Positions 1-6,226 are shown, counted from the stretch's first letter. The stretch is DNA of 6,741 nt from Polaromonas sp. (GCA_028292345.1 JAQGMN010000220.1:1-6741); one strand, 5' to 3'. Program-made: numbers and translations. The notes: a model not told the origin generated them from the sequence alone.

Positions 1-575
1 GCAACCGCGAGGGCAAACTGCCGGGCAAGGGCCGCGTGGTCGTTTTCGTGCCGCCCGGACGCCCGCCGATGGGCCACCTGCGCAAAGCGGTCGAGGCCTG
101 CATCAGCACGCTGCACGGCCAGCCGGCCGATCCGTTGGCGCGCAGCCTGTTTGCCGCGTATTTCCGGGAGTTCTACAGCAAGGTTGATTTGGATGGCAAA
201 GGCGTGTGCAAGCTGCTTGCCGTGGAGCCAAAAAGCCTGGGCGTGCAGTTCCGTTCTGCGGCAGAGGCCTTTCGGCTGATCGAGGACGAGGATTCAGTGA
301 CGGTCGTGGTGCGCTACGCCGCGCATCGTGAAGAAATTGAAAAGCTGGTCGGAGTGCTTGCCTCCAATGGTCCGGAGCGCTGGCTGATGCGCAAGCTGCA
401 GCGCTACACCGTCAGCATTCACAAGCGCGTGGCCGACAGGATGCTGATGCAAGGCAGCCTGAGCCTGCCCATGCCGGGGCTTTATCTACAGGTGGACACT
501 GGCGGGCTGTATGACGCCCTGCTGGGACTGCAAGTTGAAGACATTCCTTTTAACCCTTCTGGTCTGGTGCTCTGA
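1..575 (+). CDS. cas3: CRISPR-associated helicase-nuclease Cas3, type I-C (3' end only)
   Basis: This is the C-terminal 190 residues of Cas3; the reading frame is open from base 3 and runs off the left edge, so the HD nuclease and most of the helicase core are missing. Cas3 is the ATP-dependent ssDNA translocase and nuclease recruited by Cascade to unwind and shred target DNA. The visible part begins NREGKL, followed by a hydrophobic strand ending FVPPGRPP, and closes with LQRYTVSIHKRVADRM and a tail ending VEDIPFNPSGLVL. This matches the C-terminal accessory domain of I-C Cas3 proteins as I know them. Position directly before cas5c supports the call, because cas3-cas5-cas8c-cas7 is the standard I-C order. 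The stop codon TGA at 573-575 abuts the cas5c ATG. The GTG at 36 is an internal Val codon, not a start. Whether the full gene is intact cannot be judged here. Confidence 0.9.
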   Translation, partial: NREGKLPGKGRVVVFVPPGRPPMGHLRKAVEACISTLHGQPADPLARSLFAAYFREFYSKVDLDGKGVCKLLAVEPKSLGVQFRSAAEAFRLIEDEDSVTVVVRYAAHREEIEKLVGVLASNGPERWLMRKLQRYTVSIHKRVADRMLMQGSLSLPMPGLYLQVDTGGLYDALLGLQVEDIPFNPSGLVL

Positions 576-1241
576 ATGACGCTTTCCAAATCGTTTTGCC
601 TTGAAGTCGCAGGCCCTTTTGCCTGCTTTACCCGGCCGGAGATGAAAGTCGAGCGCGTCTCCTACGACGTGATCACACCCTCGGCGGCGCGCTCTATTTT
701 TGAGGCGATTCTTTGGAAGCCGGCGGTTCGATGGCGGGTAAAGCGCATCGAGGTGCTCAAGCCGATTCGCTGGATCAACCTGCGGCGCAATGAAGTCAGC
801 GCCGTGGTCTCGACCCGCAATGTGCAGCAGGCGATGACGGCGGGCAGTGGAACGCTGGGGCTCTACATCGAAGAAGAGCGCCAGCAGCGGGCGGGCTACT
901 TTTTGCGCGATGTGGCCTACCGAATCCATGCCGATCTGTCGCTGGCGCCCGGTCCATCTGCTGAACCGCTGATGAAATACACCGAGATGTTCACCCGCCG
1001 CGCCGGCAAGGGGCAATGCGTGAACCAGCCTTACCTGGGTTGCCGGGAATTTGCAGCGGCTTTCAGCCTGGTGGCGGCCGATGCGCCCGCCGCCACCCGC
1101 ATCACCGAAACCCGGGACCTGGGCTGGATGCTGCATGACCTGGACTTCACCCGTCCATCAGACCCGCAGCCGCGCTTCTTCAACGCCAGGATGGTGGACG
1201 GCGTGATTGAAGTTCCCCCGTTCGAGGAGGCGCGAGGATGA
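576..1241 (+). CDS. cas5c: Type I-C Cas5c (Cas5d), pre-crRNA endoribonuclease and Cascade subunit
   Basis: The 221-residue protein has the usual Cas5c length. In type I-C there is no Cas6; Cas5c cuts the pre-crRNA in the repeat stem and stays bound to the 5' handle as the foot of Cascade. Near the N-terminus the RAMP-type first strand (LEVAGPFACFTRPE) is followed by residues 25-50, including VERVSYDVITPSAARSIFEA, the most recognisable Cas5c block. Further on are QQRAGYFLRDVAYRIHADL (about 103-121) and CVNQPYLGCREFAA (148-161), also family hallmarks. Tyr30 and the basic or His residues near 111-118 are candidates for the catalytic site, but I did not assign them by alignment. The start ATG follows the cas3 stop with zero spacing and has no clear Shine-Dalgarno, so translation is probably coupled to cas3. 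The TGA stop overlaps the cas8c start (ATGA at 1238-1241). Confidence 0.95.
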   Translation: MTLSKSFCLEVAGPFACFTRPEMKVERVSYDVITPSAARSIFEAILWKPAVRWRVKRIEVLKPIRWINLRRNEVSAVVSTRNVQQAMTAGSGTLGLYIEEERQQRAGYFLRDVAYRIHADLSLAPGPSAEPLMKYTEMFTRRAGKGQCVNQPYLGCREFAAAFSLVAADAPAATRITETRDLGWMLHDLDFTRPSDPQPRFFNARMVDGVIEVPPFEEARG

Positions 1242-3016
1242 TTCTCCAGGCTTTGAATGACTACTACCGCCGCAAATGCGACGACGCCGACCCGGCGCAG
1301 CGACTGCCTGTTTTCGGGCTGGAGCAAAAGGAAATTCCCTTTGTGCTGGAGATCACGCGGGACGGCACGCTGGTTCAATTAACGGATACCCGTACCCCCA
1401 ATGGGAAAAAGAAAGTTGCGCAAACTTTTCGTGTTCCTTTGGGCGTGAAAAGAGCTGCTGGCGTAGTTTCTAATTTGCTCTGGGACACGCCTGAATATGC
1501 GCTGGGTGTTGATGGCAGAGGAAACCCGGAACGGGTTGCGCAACAACATGCTCATTTTTTGGGACGCATCAAGGCCCTGCCTCAGGCTGCACAGGAGGAT
1601 GCAGGCATCCAGGCGATCTTGGCTTTCCTTGCCAACCTTAATTTGGCTCAGTTGCAAGCTCAACCCGCTTGGGCGCAAGCATTGGAATCCAACAGTTTGA
1701 TGAGTTTTCGCTTGCATGGCGATGTGGATTTGGTATGCCAGCGCCCCGACGTGGTGCAGGCCGTATTGAACATAGCCTCGGATCCAGATGATCCAATCGT
1801 GATGTGTCTGGTGACAGGAGCCGATGCGCCAGTTCAGCGCCTGCATGCTTCGATTAAAGGTGTGTGGGGGGCTCAATCAGTAGGTGCAAATATCGTCTCT
1901 TTCAACCTGCCGGCTTTTGAGTCTTACGGCAAAACAAAGCGCCAGGGCGAAAACGCCCCGGTCAGCCAGGCCGCCGCATTTGCCTACACCACCGCGCTAA
2001 ATCATTTGCTGCGCAAGGACTCCAGCCAGCGAATTCAGGTCGGCGATGCTTCCACCGTGTTTTGGTCGGAAAAAGAGTCGGATTTTGAAACAGCCATCCC
2101 GGATATTTTTGGCGAACCGCCCAAGGACGACCCGGACCAATGCACCCGCGCCGTTCATGCGTTGTTTGCCGCCATGCAGACCGGCAAGCTGGGTGGAGAA
2201 GAAGAGGGCAATCGTTTTCATGTGCTGGGCCTGGCCCCCAACGCCGCCCGTATCAGCATCCGTTTTTATCACTGCCTGCCCTTGCGCGAACTGGGCCAGC
2301 GCATCGTGCAGTATTTTGACGACCTTGAAATAGCGCGTGGACCCAAAGACCCGCAATACCCGTCGCTGTTTCGCTTGCTTGCGGCTGTCGCGGTGCAAGG
2401 CAAAGCCGACAACATTCCGCCCAATCTGGGCGGCGCCATCGTTGATGCGGTTTTTGCCGGGTCGGACGTGCCTTACCCCAGTCTGTGGCTGAACGCTGCC
2501 GTGGGCCGTTGCCGGGCCGAGCAAAACGTCACCTACCTGAGAGCCGCGGCCATCAAAGCCTGCCTCAACCGCCAGATTCGCCGTTCGTCTGTCACATCGC
2601 CCAGCCAGTCCCCCGAAAAGGAGTTTTTGCCCATGCTTGATCTCAGCAACCCCAGTCCGGCCTACCGGATGGGAAGATTATTTGCCGCGCTGGAAAAAAT
2701 CCAGGAAGAAGCCAGTCCCGGCCTCAATGCCACCATCCGCGACCGCTACTACGGTGCGGCGTCCAGCACGCCGGTTGCGGTGTTCACTGCCTTGCTGCGG
2801 CTGAAAAATTCGCATCTCAAAAAGTTGCCTGACAAACGCGGCATGTGGTTTGAAAAGCTGATCAGCGAGATTCTGGCCACGGTGGCCGACTTCCCCAAAC
2901 ACTTGCCGCTGCCCGACCAGGGCCGCTTCGCGCTGGGCTACTACCACCAGCGGCAAGACTTCTTCACCAAAAAAGCCGATCCATCCACCCCTGCCGCCGA
3001 AGGAACCCCCGCATGA
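1238..3016 (+). CDS. cas8c: Type I-C Cascade large subunit Cas8c (Csd1)
   Basis: The 592-residue protein is full length for Cas8c/Csd1. The large subunit recognises the PAM, helps open the target duplex and docks Cas3. Family blocks visible in order are SNLLWDTPEYALG (78-90), FNLPAFESYGK (222-232) with NAPVSQAAAFAYTTALNHLL just after, HVLGLAPNAARISIRF (328-343), and a C-terminal part with AYRMGRLFAALEKIQ, NATIRDRYYGAAS and FALGYYHQRQDFF. The C-terminal part doubles as the separately translated small subunit (see the 2633 entry). The start is well supported: AGGAGG at 1225-1230 lies 7 nt before the ATG, which overlaps the cas5c stop as ATGA. The stop overlaps the cas7c start in the same way. 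Base composition over roughly 1380-1560 is lower in GC than the rest of the operon (89 G+C of 180 by hand count). Confidence 0.95.
   Translation: MILQALNDYYRRKCDDADPAQRLPVFGLEQKEIPFVLEITRDGTLVQLTDTRTPNGKKKVAQTFRVPLGVKRAAGVVSNLLWDTPEYALGVDGRGNPERVAQQHAHFLGRIKALPQAAQEDAGIQAILAFLANLNLAQLQAQPAWAQALESNSLMSFRLHGDVDLVCQRPDVVQAVLNIASDPDDPIVMCLVTGADAPVQRLHASIKGVWGAQSVGANIVSFNLPAFESYGKTKRQGENAPVSQAAAFAYTTALNHLLRKDSSQRIQVGDASTVFWSEKESDFETAIPDIFGEPPKDDPDQCTRAVHALFAAMQTGKLGGEEEGNRFHVLGLAPNAARISIRFYHCLPLRELGQRIVQYFDDLEIARGPKDPQYPSLFRLLAAVAVQGKADNIPPNLGGAIVDAVFAGSDVPYPSLWLNAAVGRCRAEQNVTYLRAAAIKACLNRQIRRSSVTSPSQSPEKEFLPMLDLSNPSPAYRMGRLFAALEKIQEEASPGLNATIRDRYYGAASSTPVAVFTALLRLKNSHLKKLPDKRGMWFEKLISEILATVADFPKHLPLPDQGRFALGYYHQRQDFFTKKADPSTPAAEGTPA
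2618..2623 (+). promoter_or_regulatory. Internal ribosome binding site for Cas11c within cas8c
   Basis: AAGGAG lies 9 nt upstream of an ATG (2633-2635) that is in frame with cas8c. It is at least as strong as the sites before cas8c and cas7c and stronger than those of most other genes here. A strong, well-spaced Shine-Dalgarno inside a coding region is what decides the internal start of the small subunit. Confidence 0.8.
2633..3016 (+). CDS. cas11c: Cascade small subunit Cas11c, translated from an internal start in cas8c
   Basis: This is an in-frame internal gene corresponding to Cas8c residues 466-592, giving a 127-residue protein. Type I-C loci lack a stand-alone small-subunit gene. It is established, notably for Desulfovibrio vulgaris, that Cas11c is made by internal initiation in cas8c, and that several copies line the belly of Cascade and stabilise the R-loop. 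Here an AAGGAG at 2618-2623 sits 9 nt before ATG 2633. The product begins MLDLSNPSPAYRMGRLFAAL and includes NATIRDRYYGAAS, HLKKLPDKRGMWFEKLI and FALGYYHQRQDFF, consistent with a mostly helical protein. The size fits the known roughly 14 kDa Cas11c. An alternative start at Met478 (AYRM) has no comparable ribosome binding site. The call is by analogy; expression is not shown by sequence alone. Confidence 0.8.
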   Translation: MLDLSNPSPAYRMGRLFAALEKIQEEASPGLNATIRDRYYGAASSTPVAVFTALLRLKNSHLKKLPDKRGMWFEKLISEILATVADFPKHLPLPDQGRFALGYYHQRQDFFTKKADPSTPAAEGTPA

Positions 3017-4023
3017 ATCTCACAAACCGCTACGACTTCGTTCTTGTTTTTGATGTGAAGGACGGCAACCCCAACGGCGACCCGGACGCCGGCAACATGC
3101 CGCGCATGGATGCAGAGTCTGGCCATGGGCTGGTGACCGATGTGGCGCTCAAGCGCAAGATCCGGAATTTTGTGGGCCTGGTCAAGGAGCAGGACCAGCG
3201 CGAGCCGGCGCCTGGTGAAAAGCGCTTTGAAATCTATGTGCGTGAAAAAGCAATTTTGAATCATCAGCATCAGCGCGCTTATGCCGCCCTGAAGCTCGAT
3301 GCGGTGGAAGCGCCTGCGGACGATCAGGCGCAGGCTGAATTCGCCCTGGAAGGCGCCGATGTCAAAAGCGATGCCAAAAAGAACAAACCCGCCGCCAAAG
3401 AAAAGCGCAAGGGCAGCGCCGACGATGTGACCAAGGCACGGCAATGGATGTGTCAGAACTTTTTCGATGTGCGTACTTTTGGCGCCGTTATGGCGCTTGG
3501 CGTCAACTGCGGCCAGGTGCGCGGCCCGATACAGCTCACCTTCGCCCGCTCGGTCGAGCCCATCGTGGCACTGGAGCACTCCATCACCCGCATGGCGGTG
3601 GCCACCGAAGGCGAGGCAGAAAAGCAGCAGGGCGACAACCGCACCATGGGCCGCAAGCACACCGTGCCGTATGGCGTGTATGTCGCCCACGGCTTTGTTT
3701 CCTCCTTCCTGGCCAAACAAACCGGGTTCGACGACGCCGACCTGGAACTGGTGTTCCAATCACTGGCGCAAATGTTCGAGCACGACCGTTCCGCTGCGCG
3801 CGGCGAGATGTCCACACGCGGGCTGTATGTCTTCAAGCACGACTGCGAACTGGGCAATGCCCCCGCGCATGCGCTGTTCGACCGTTTGCAGGTCAAGCCC
3901 AAAGAAGCGGGCGCGGTGGCCCGCAGCTTCGATGCATACTCTGTTTCGTTTGACGACCAATCTTTGTCGGTCGGGCAGTCCGTGCAGGCTGCGCCCGGCG
4001 TAACCCTGACCAGGAGATGCTGA
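3013..4023 (+). CDS. cas7c: Type I-C Cascade backbone subunit Cas7c (Csd2)
   Basis: The 336-residue Cas7-family RAMP protein polymerises along the crRNA spacer to form the Cascade backbone. Typical blocks are NRYDFVLVFDVKDGNPNGDP (5-24), GLVTDVALKRKIRNFV, a QNFFDVRTFGAVM segment (148-160), NCGQVRGPIQLTFARS (165-180), LEHSITRMAV, NRTMGRKHTVPYGVYVAHGF (209-228) and FEHDRSAARGEMSTRGLYVF (255-274). It looks longer than the roughly 285-300 residues common in the family as I recall it. The extra length falls in a low-complexity, Lys/Ala/Asp-rich stretch at about residues 98-140, probably an exposed loop. GAAGGA at 2999-3004 precedes the ATG by 8 nt, and the ATG overlaps the cas8c stop as ATGA. One base separates its TGA stop from the hicB-like ATG. 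Confidence 0.95.
   Translation: MNLTNRYDFVLVFDVKDGNPNGDPDAGNMPRMDAESGHGLVTDVALKRKIRNFVGLVKEQDQREPAPGEKRFEIYVREKAILNHQHQRAYAALKLDAVEAPADDQAQAEFALEGADVKSDAKKNKPAAKEKRKGSADDVTKARQWMCQNFFDVRTFGAVMALGVNCGQVRGPIQLTFARSVEPIVALEHSITRMAVATEGEAEKQQGDNRTMGRKHTVPYGVYVAHGFVSSFLAKQTGFDDADLELVFQSLAQMFEHDRSAARGEMSTRGLYVFKHDCELGNAPAHALFDRLQVKPKEAGAVARSFDAYSVSFDDQSLSVGQSVQAAPGVTLTRRC
4012..4016 (+). promoter_or_regulatory. Ribosome binding site of the hicB-like gene, inside the end of cas7c
   Basis: AGGAG overlaps the last codons of cas7c and lies 8 nt before the ATG at 4025. It fixes the start of the antitoxin gene and gives it a good initiation site, in contrast to the following toxin gene, which has none that is obvious. 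Confidence 0.7.
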
Positions 4024-4024
4024 A

Positions 4025-4231
4025 ATGCTTGAAATCGTATTTGTCGTCGAACAGGCGCCCGAAGGTGGGTTTACCGCCCGTGCCCTGGGCGAGTCCATCT
4101 TCACCGAGGCCGATACCGAGGCGGAGTTGCGCGCAGCGGTGCAGGACGCGGTGCATTGCCATTTTGACGAGGGCAATTCGCCCAAGGTCATCCGCCTGCA
4201 CTTCGTCCGCGACGAATTGCTTGCGGTTTAA
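4025..4231 (+). CDS. hicB: HicB-like antitoxin, minimal form, inside the cas operon
   Basis: The 68-residue protein begins MLEIVFVVEQAPEGGFTARA and continues LGESIFTEADTEAELRAAVQDAV, ending VIRLHFVRDELLAV. This is the compact HicB fold: a strand-rich N-terminus ending in a G-[GY]-[FY]-x-A motif, a [ST]-x-G/A-D-T turn (FTEADT, 26-31), then a helix. HicB proteins bind and neutralise HicA. Longer HicB proteins carry a C-terminal HTH or ribbon-helix-helix domain that represses their own promoter; this one stops before any such domain, so autoregulation is not expected (inference). The gene starts one base after cas7c and is followed 8 nt later by the HicA gene, which supports the pairing. Short proteins of this type are often mislabelled in databases as 2-oxoisovalerate dehydrogenase E1 beta; the length and context rule that out. 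Confidence 0.8.
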   Translation: MLEIVFVVEQAPEGGFTARALGESIFTEADTEAELRAAVQDAVHCHFDEGNSPKVIRLHFVRDELLAV

Positions 4232-4238
4232 AGACCGC
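4223..4238 (+). promoter_or_regulatory. Potential mRNA hairpin at the hicB-hicA junction
   Basis: GCGGTT (4223-4228) can pair with GACCGC (4233-4238), with five Watson-Crick pairs and one U-G pair. The loop is UAAA, which contains the hicB stop codon. The structure ends one base before the hicA ATG at 4240 and covers the region where a Shine-Dalgarno would sit. It could keep toxin translation low except when a ribosome finishing hicB melts it. The pairing is seen in the sequence; the function is inferred. Confidence 0.4.
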
Positions 4239-4239
4239 C

Positions 4240-4482
4240 ATGCGGCTTCCGCGTGACTTGACGGGCGCGCAGCTGATTCGCGCGCTGGGTCAGCTGGGCT
4301 ACCAGCCCACACGGCAATCAGGCAGCCATGTGCGGCTGACCTGTGAATCGCCCATGCAGCACCACCTTACCGTTCCATTGCATGACCCTTTGCGCATCGG
4401 GACGCTGGCCGCTGTCTTGTCGGCCGTTGCGGATGCGCACGGCATCAGCCGAGACGAGTTGCAGCAGCGGCTGCTGGGCTGA
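4240..4482 (+). CDS. hicA: HicA family toxin (mRNA interferase) inside the cas operon
   Basis: The 80-residue protein has the full HicA layout, a dsRBD-like fold. It starts RLPRDLTGAQLIRALGQLGY, then TRQSGSHVRLT (24-34) with His30 as the conserved catalytic residue, then LTVPLHDPLRIGTLAAVLS (43-61) and ISRDELQQRL. HicA enzymes cut mRNA and tmRNA and halt growth until bound by HicB; the protein would act in the cytoplasm. All expected motifs are present, so it looks active. Order is antitoxin first, the reverse of the classical hicAB order but common for this short-HicB subgroup. No clear Shine-Dalgarno precedes the ATG, and a possible hairpin lies directly upstream, so its translation probably depends on hicB. 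The TGA at 4480-4482 is in the same frame as cas4, 18 nt ahead of the cas4 start. Confidence 0.87.
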   Translation: MRLPRDLTGAQLIRALGQLGYQPTRQSGSHVRLTCESPMQHHLTVPLHDPLRIGTLAAVLSAVADAHGISRDELQQRLLG

Positions 4483-4500
4483 TCGGCATCAGGCAACTTC

Positions 4501-5142
4501 GTGTCCACTGAACTTGACCAAATCCCCCTCTCTGCCTTGCAGCACTGGCACTACTGCCCGCGCCAGTGCGGCCTGATCCACCTTGAACAGGTGTTTGACG
4601 AAAACGTTCACACCCTGCGTGGTCAGGCCGAGCATGCCAAGGTGGACCAGCCCGGCGTGGAAAGCGCCAAGGGCTTGCGGGTTGAAAGGGCGCTGCCACT
4701 CTGGCATGACGCCCTTAGCCTGACAGGCAAGGCCGATGTGGTCGAGTTCTGGCACGGCAGCCTTCCTTATCCGGTTGAATACAAGCACGGCAGCCGGCAC
4801 AAGGCGGCTGACATTGCCGAATGCGACGACATCCAGTTGGCGGGCCAGGCCATATGTCTGGAAGCGATGACCGGCAAGGCGGTCAATGAAGGGGCGATTT
4901 TTTATGCATCGTCCAAGCGCAGGCGGGTTGTGCCCATCACGCCCCAGCTGCGCGAGCAAGTGGTGCAAACCGCCCAGGAAATTCGGCAGATGTTCGCCTC
5001 GACCCGTCTGCCACCGCCGCTGACTGCGGACAAGGCCGCCAAGCGCTGCAAGAACTGCTCGCTGCAGGAGCGGTGCCAGCCCCAAGCTGGCAGCGCCATT
5101 CTGGCCGCAACCCGTGCCGCCCTGTTTGACCCCGACGCCTGA
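4501..5142 (+). CDS. cas4: Cas4 Fe-S exonuclease, spacer acquisition
   Basis: The 213-residue PD-(D/E)XK (RecB-like) nuclease trims and orients prespacers so that those flanked by a correct PAM are integrated with Cas1-Cas2. The Fe-S cluster ligands are all present: Cys19 in HYCPRQC, and Cys183, Cys186 and Cys192 in CKNCSLQERC. Nuclease residues are visible as His45 (GQAEH), Asp79 (TGKADVVEF), Glu93 and Lys95 (PVEYKHG) and Gln112/Gln116 (DIQLAGQA). The protein therefore looks fully active. The start is taken as GTG 4501 because the hicA stop lies only 18 nt upstream in the same frame and no other start codon falls between; a weak CAGG at 4490-4493 precedes it. Without the toxin-antitoxin insertion this gene would follow cas7c directly, as in standard I-C loci. 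Confidence 0.95.
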   Translation: MSTELDQIPLSALQHWHYCPRQCGLIHLEQVFDENVHTLRGQAEHAKVDQPGVESAKGLRVERALPLWHDALSLTGKADVVEFWHGSLPYPVEYKHGSRHKAADIAECDDIQLAGQAICLEAMTGKAVNEGAIFYASSKRRRVVPITPQLREQVVQTAQEIRQMFASTRLPPPLTADKAAKRCKNCSLQERCQPQAGSAILAATRAALFDPDA

Positions 5143-5164
5143 ACACAACCTTGGTTTTGCCGCC

Positions 5165-6193
5165 ATGCAATTGCTCAATACCCTCTACATCACCACGCCA
5201 GACACCTACTTGCGGCTTGATAACGACACCCTGCGGGTCGAGGTGGAGCGCGAAACCCGCCTGCGGGTGCCCCTGCACCATTTAACGGCCGTGGTGTGCT
5301 TTGGTCATGTGAGTCTGTCAGCGCCCCTGATGCACCGGCTGGCTGAAAGCGGCCAGGCGCTGGTGCTGCTGGACGACAACGGCCGCTTCAAGGCCCGGCT
5401 GGAGGGCGCCGTGTCGGGCAATGTGCTGCTGCGGCGGGCCCAGTTTCAGCAAGCGGCCAATTCTGTGTTCGCGCTCGACATGGCGCGCACTTTTGTTGCC
5501 GGCAAGATCAAGAACACCCGGCAAGTTCTGCAACGTGGCGCCCGCGAGGCCAAGACCGAAGAGGAAGTCAAGGCGCTGACCCGGCTGGCGGACAACCTGG
5601 CCGCCAGCCTGCGGGCTTTGCCTGAGGCCGGCAGTCTGGACATGGTGCGGGGAGTAGAAGGCGAGGCGGCACGCCAGTATTTCAGCGGCCTGAACCTGCT
5701 GGTGCGCCTTGAGCAGCGCCAAAGCTTTTGCCTGGACGGCCGAACCCGTCGCCCGCCGCTTGATCGCTTCAATGCCATGCTGTCGTTTTTGTACGCCATG
5801 TGGATGAACGACTGCCGTTCGGCGCTGGAAGCTGCCGGGCTTGATCCGCAAATGGGGTTTTTGCATGCCTTGCGGCCGGGGCGTGCCGCCTTGGCGCTGG
5901 ATTTGATGGAGGAGTTTCGGCCGTGGGCTGACCGGCTGGCCTTGACGTTGATCAATCGCGGGCAAATGGGCGCCAAGGACTTTGCGTTGCGCGAAGGCGG
6001 CGGCGTGTCGTTGTTGCCCGATGCGCGCAAGGCCGTTGTCGTGGCCTATCAGGAAAGAAAGCGAGACGAGATCAGCCATCCCGTGCTGGCCCAGAGCTTG
6101 CCGCTGGGGCTGGTGCCGCTGGTGCAGGCGCGCTTGCTGGCTCGGGCACTGCGGGATGATGCTGCACCCTATGTGCCTTTCGTGCCTCGATAG
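5165..6193 (+). CDS. cas1: Cas1 CRISPR integrase, type I-C
   Basis: The 342-residue metal-dependent integrase joins new spacers to the leader end of the array as a complex with Cas2. The N-terminal strand domain starts MQLLNTLYITTPDTYLRLDN, and the helical catalytic domain carries the triad: Glu165 in RGVEGEAAR, His234 in GFLHALRPGR and Asp246 in LALDLMEEFRPW (with Glu249 one turn on). These are the conserved positions of the family, so the enzyme looks intact. I chose ATG 5165 over an in-frame ATG at 5114. The longer form would overlap cas4 by 29 nt and add 17 residues (PPCLTPTPEHNLGFAA region) that do not resemble the family N-terminus. The gap from cas4 is 22 nt and the gap to cas2 is 33 nt. 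No strong Shine-Dalgarno is visible before 5165. Confidence 0.96.
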   Translation: MQLLNTLYITTPDTYLRLDNDTLRVEVERETRLRVPLHHLTAVVCFGHVSLSAPLMHRLAESGQALVLLDDNGRFKARLEGAVSGNVLLRRAQFQQAANSVFALDMARTFVAGKIKNTRQVLQRGAREAKTEEEVKALTRLADNLAASLRALPEAGSLDMVRGVEGEAARQYFSGLNLLVRLEQRQSFCLDGRTRRPPLDRFNAMLSFLYAMWMNDCRSALEAAGLDPQMGFLHALRPGRAALALDLMEEFRPWADRLALTLINRGQMGAKDFALREGGGVSLLPDARKAVVVAYQERKRDEISHPVLAQSLPLGLVPLVQARLLARALRDDAAPYVPFVPR

Positions 6194-6208
6194 TCAACGA
6201 AAAACTTC

Positions 6209-6214
6209 AGGAGG
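6209..6214 (+). promoter_or_regulatory. Ribosome binding site of cas2
   Basis: AGGAGG is a perfect Shine-Dalgarno core in the cas1-cas2 gap. It lies 12 nt before the ATG at 6227, slightly longer than optimal, in an A-rich spacer likely to be unstructured. It supports the cas2 start. Confidence 0.65.
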
Positions 6215-6226
6215 AACCAAAAAATT

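Noticed and set aside
2941..3759. Long minus-strand open frame of 272 codons across the cas8c-cas7c junction
   Set aside because: It lies opposite strongly conserved Cas7c coding sequence, has compositionally biased low-information protein, and is explained by GC-rich codon use on the + strand.
3950..3978. Possible promoter for hicBA with TTGACG at 3950-3955 as -35
   Set aside because: No reasonable -10 hexamer lies 16-18 nt downstream (the sequence there is GC-rich), so I do not call a promoter.
4025..4231. 2-oxoisovalerate dehydrogenase E1 beta annotation for the 68-residue protein
   Set aside because: The protein is far too short for that enzyme and has HicB-type features with a HicA gene next to it; this label is a familiar database error for such proteins.
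5114..5164. Upstream in-frame ATG that would extend Cas1 by 17 residues to 359
   Set aside because: It overlaps cas4 by 29 nt and the added residues are Pro-rich and unlike Cas1 N-termini; MQLLNTLYITTPDTYL from ATG 5165 is the expected beginning.
4489..5178. Minus-strand open frame of 229 codons opposite cas4
   Set aside because: It is a shadow of cas4, whose Cys ligands and nuclease residues are all on the + strand.
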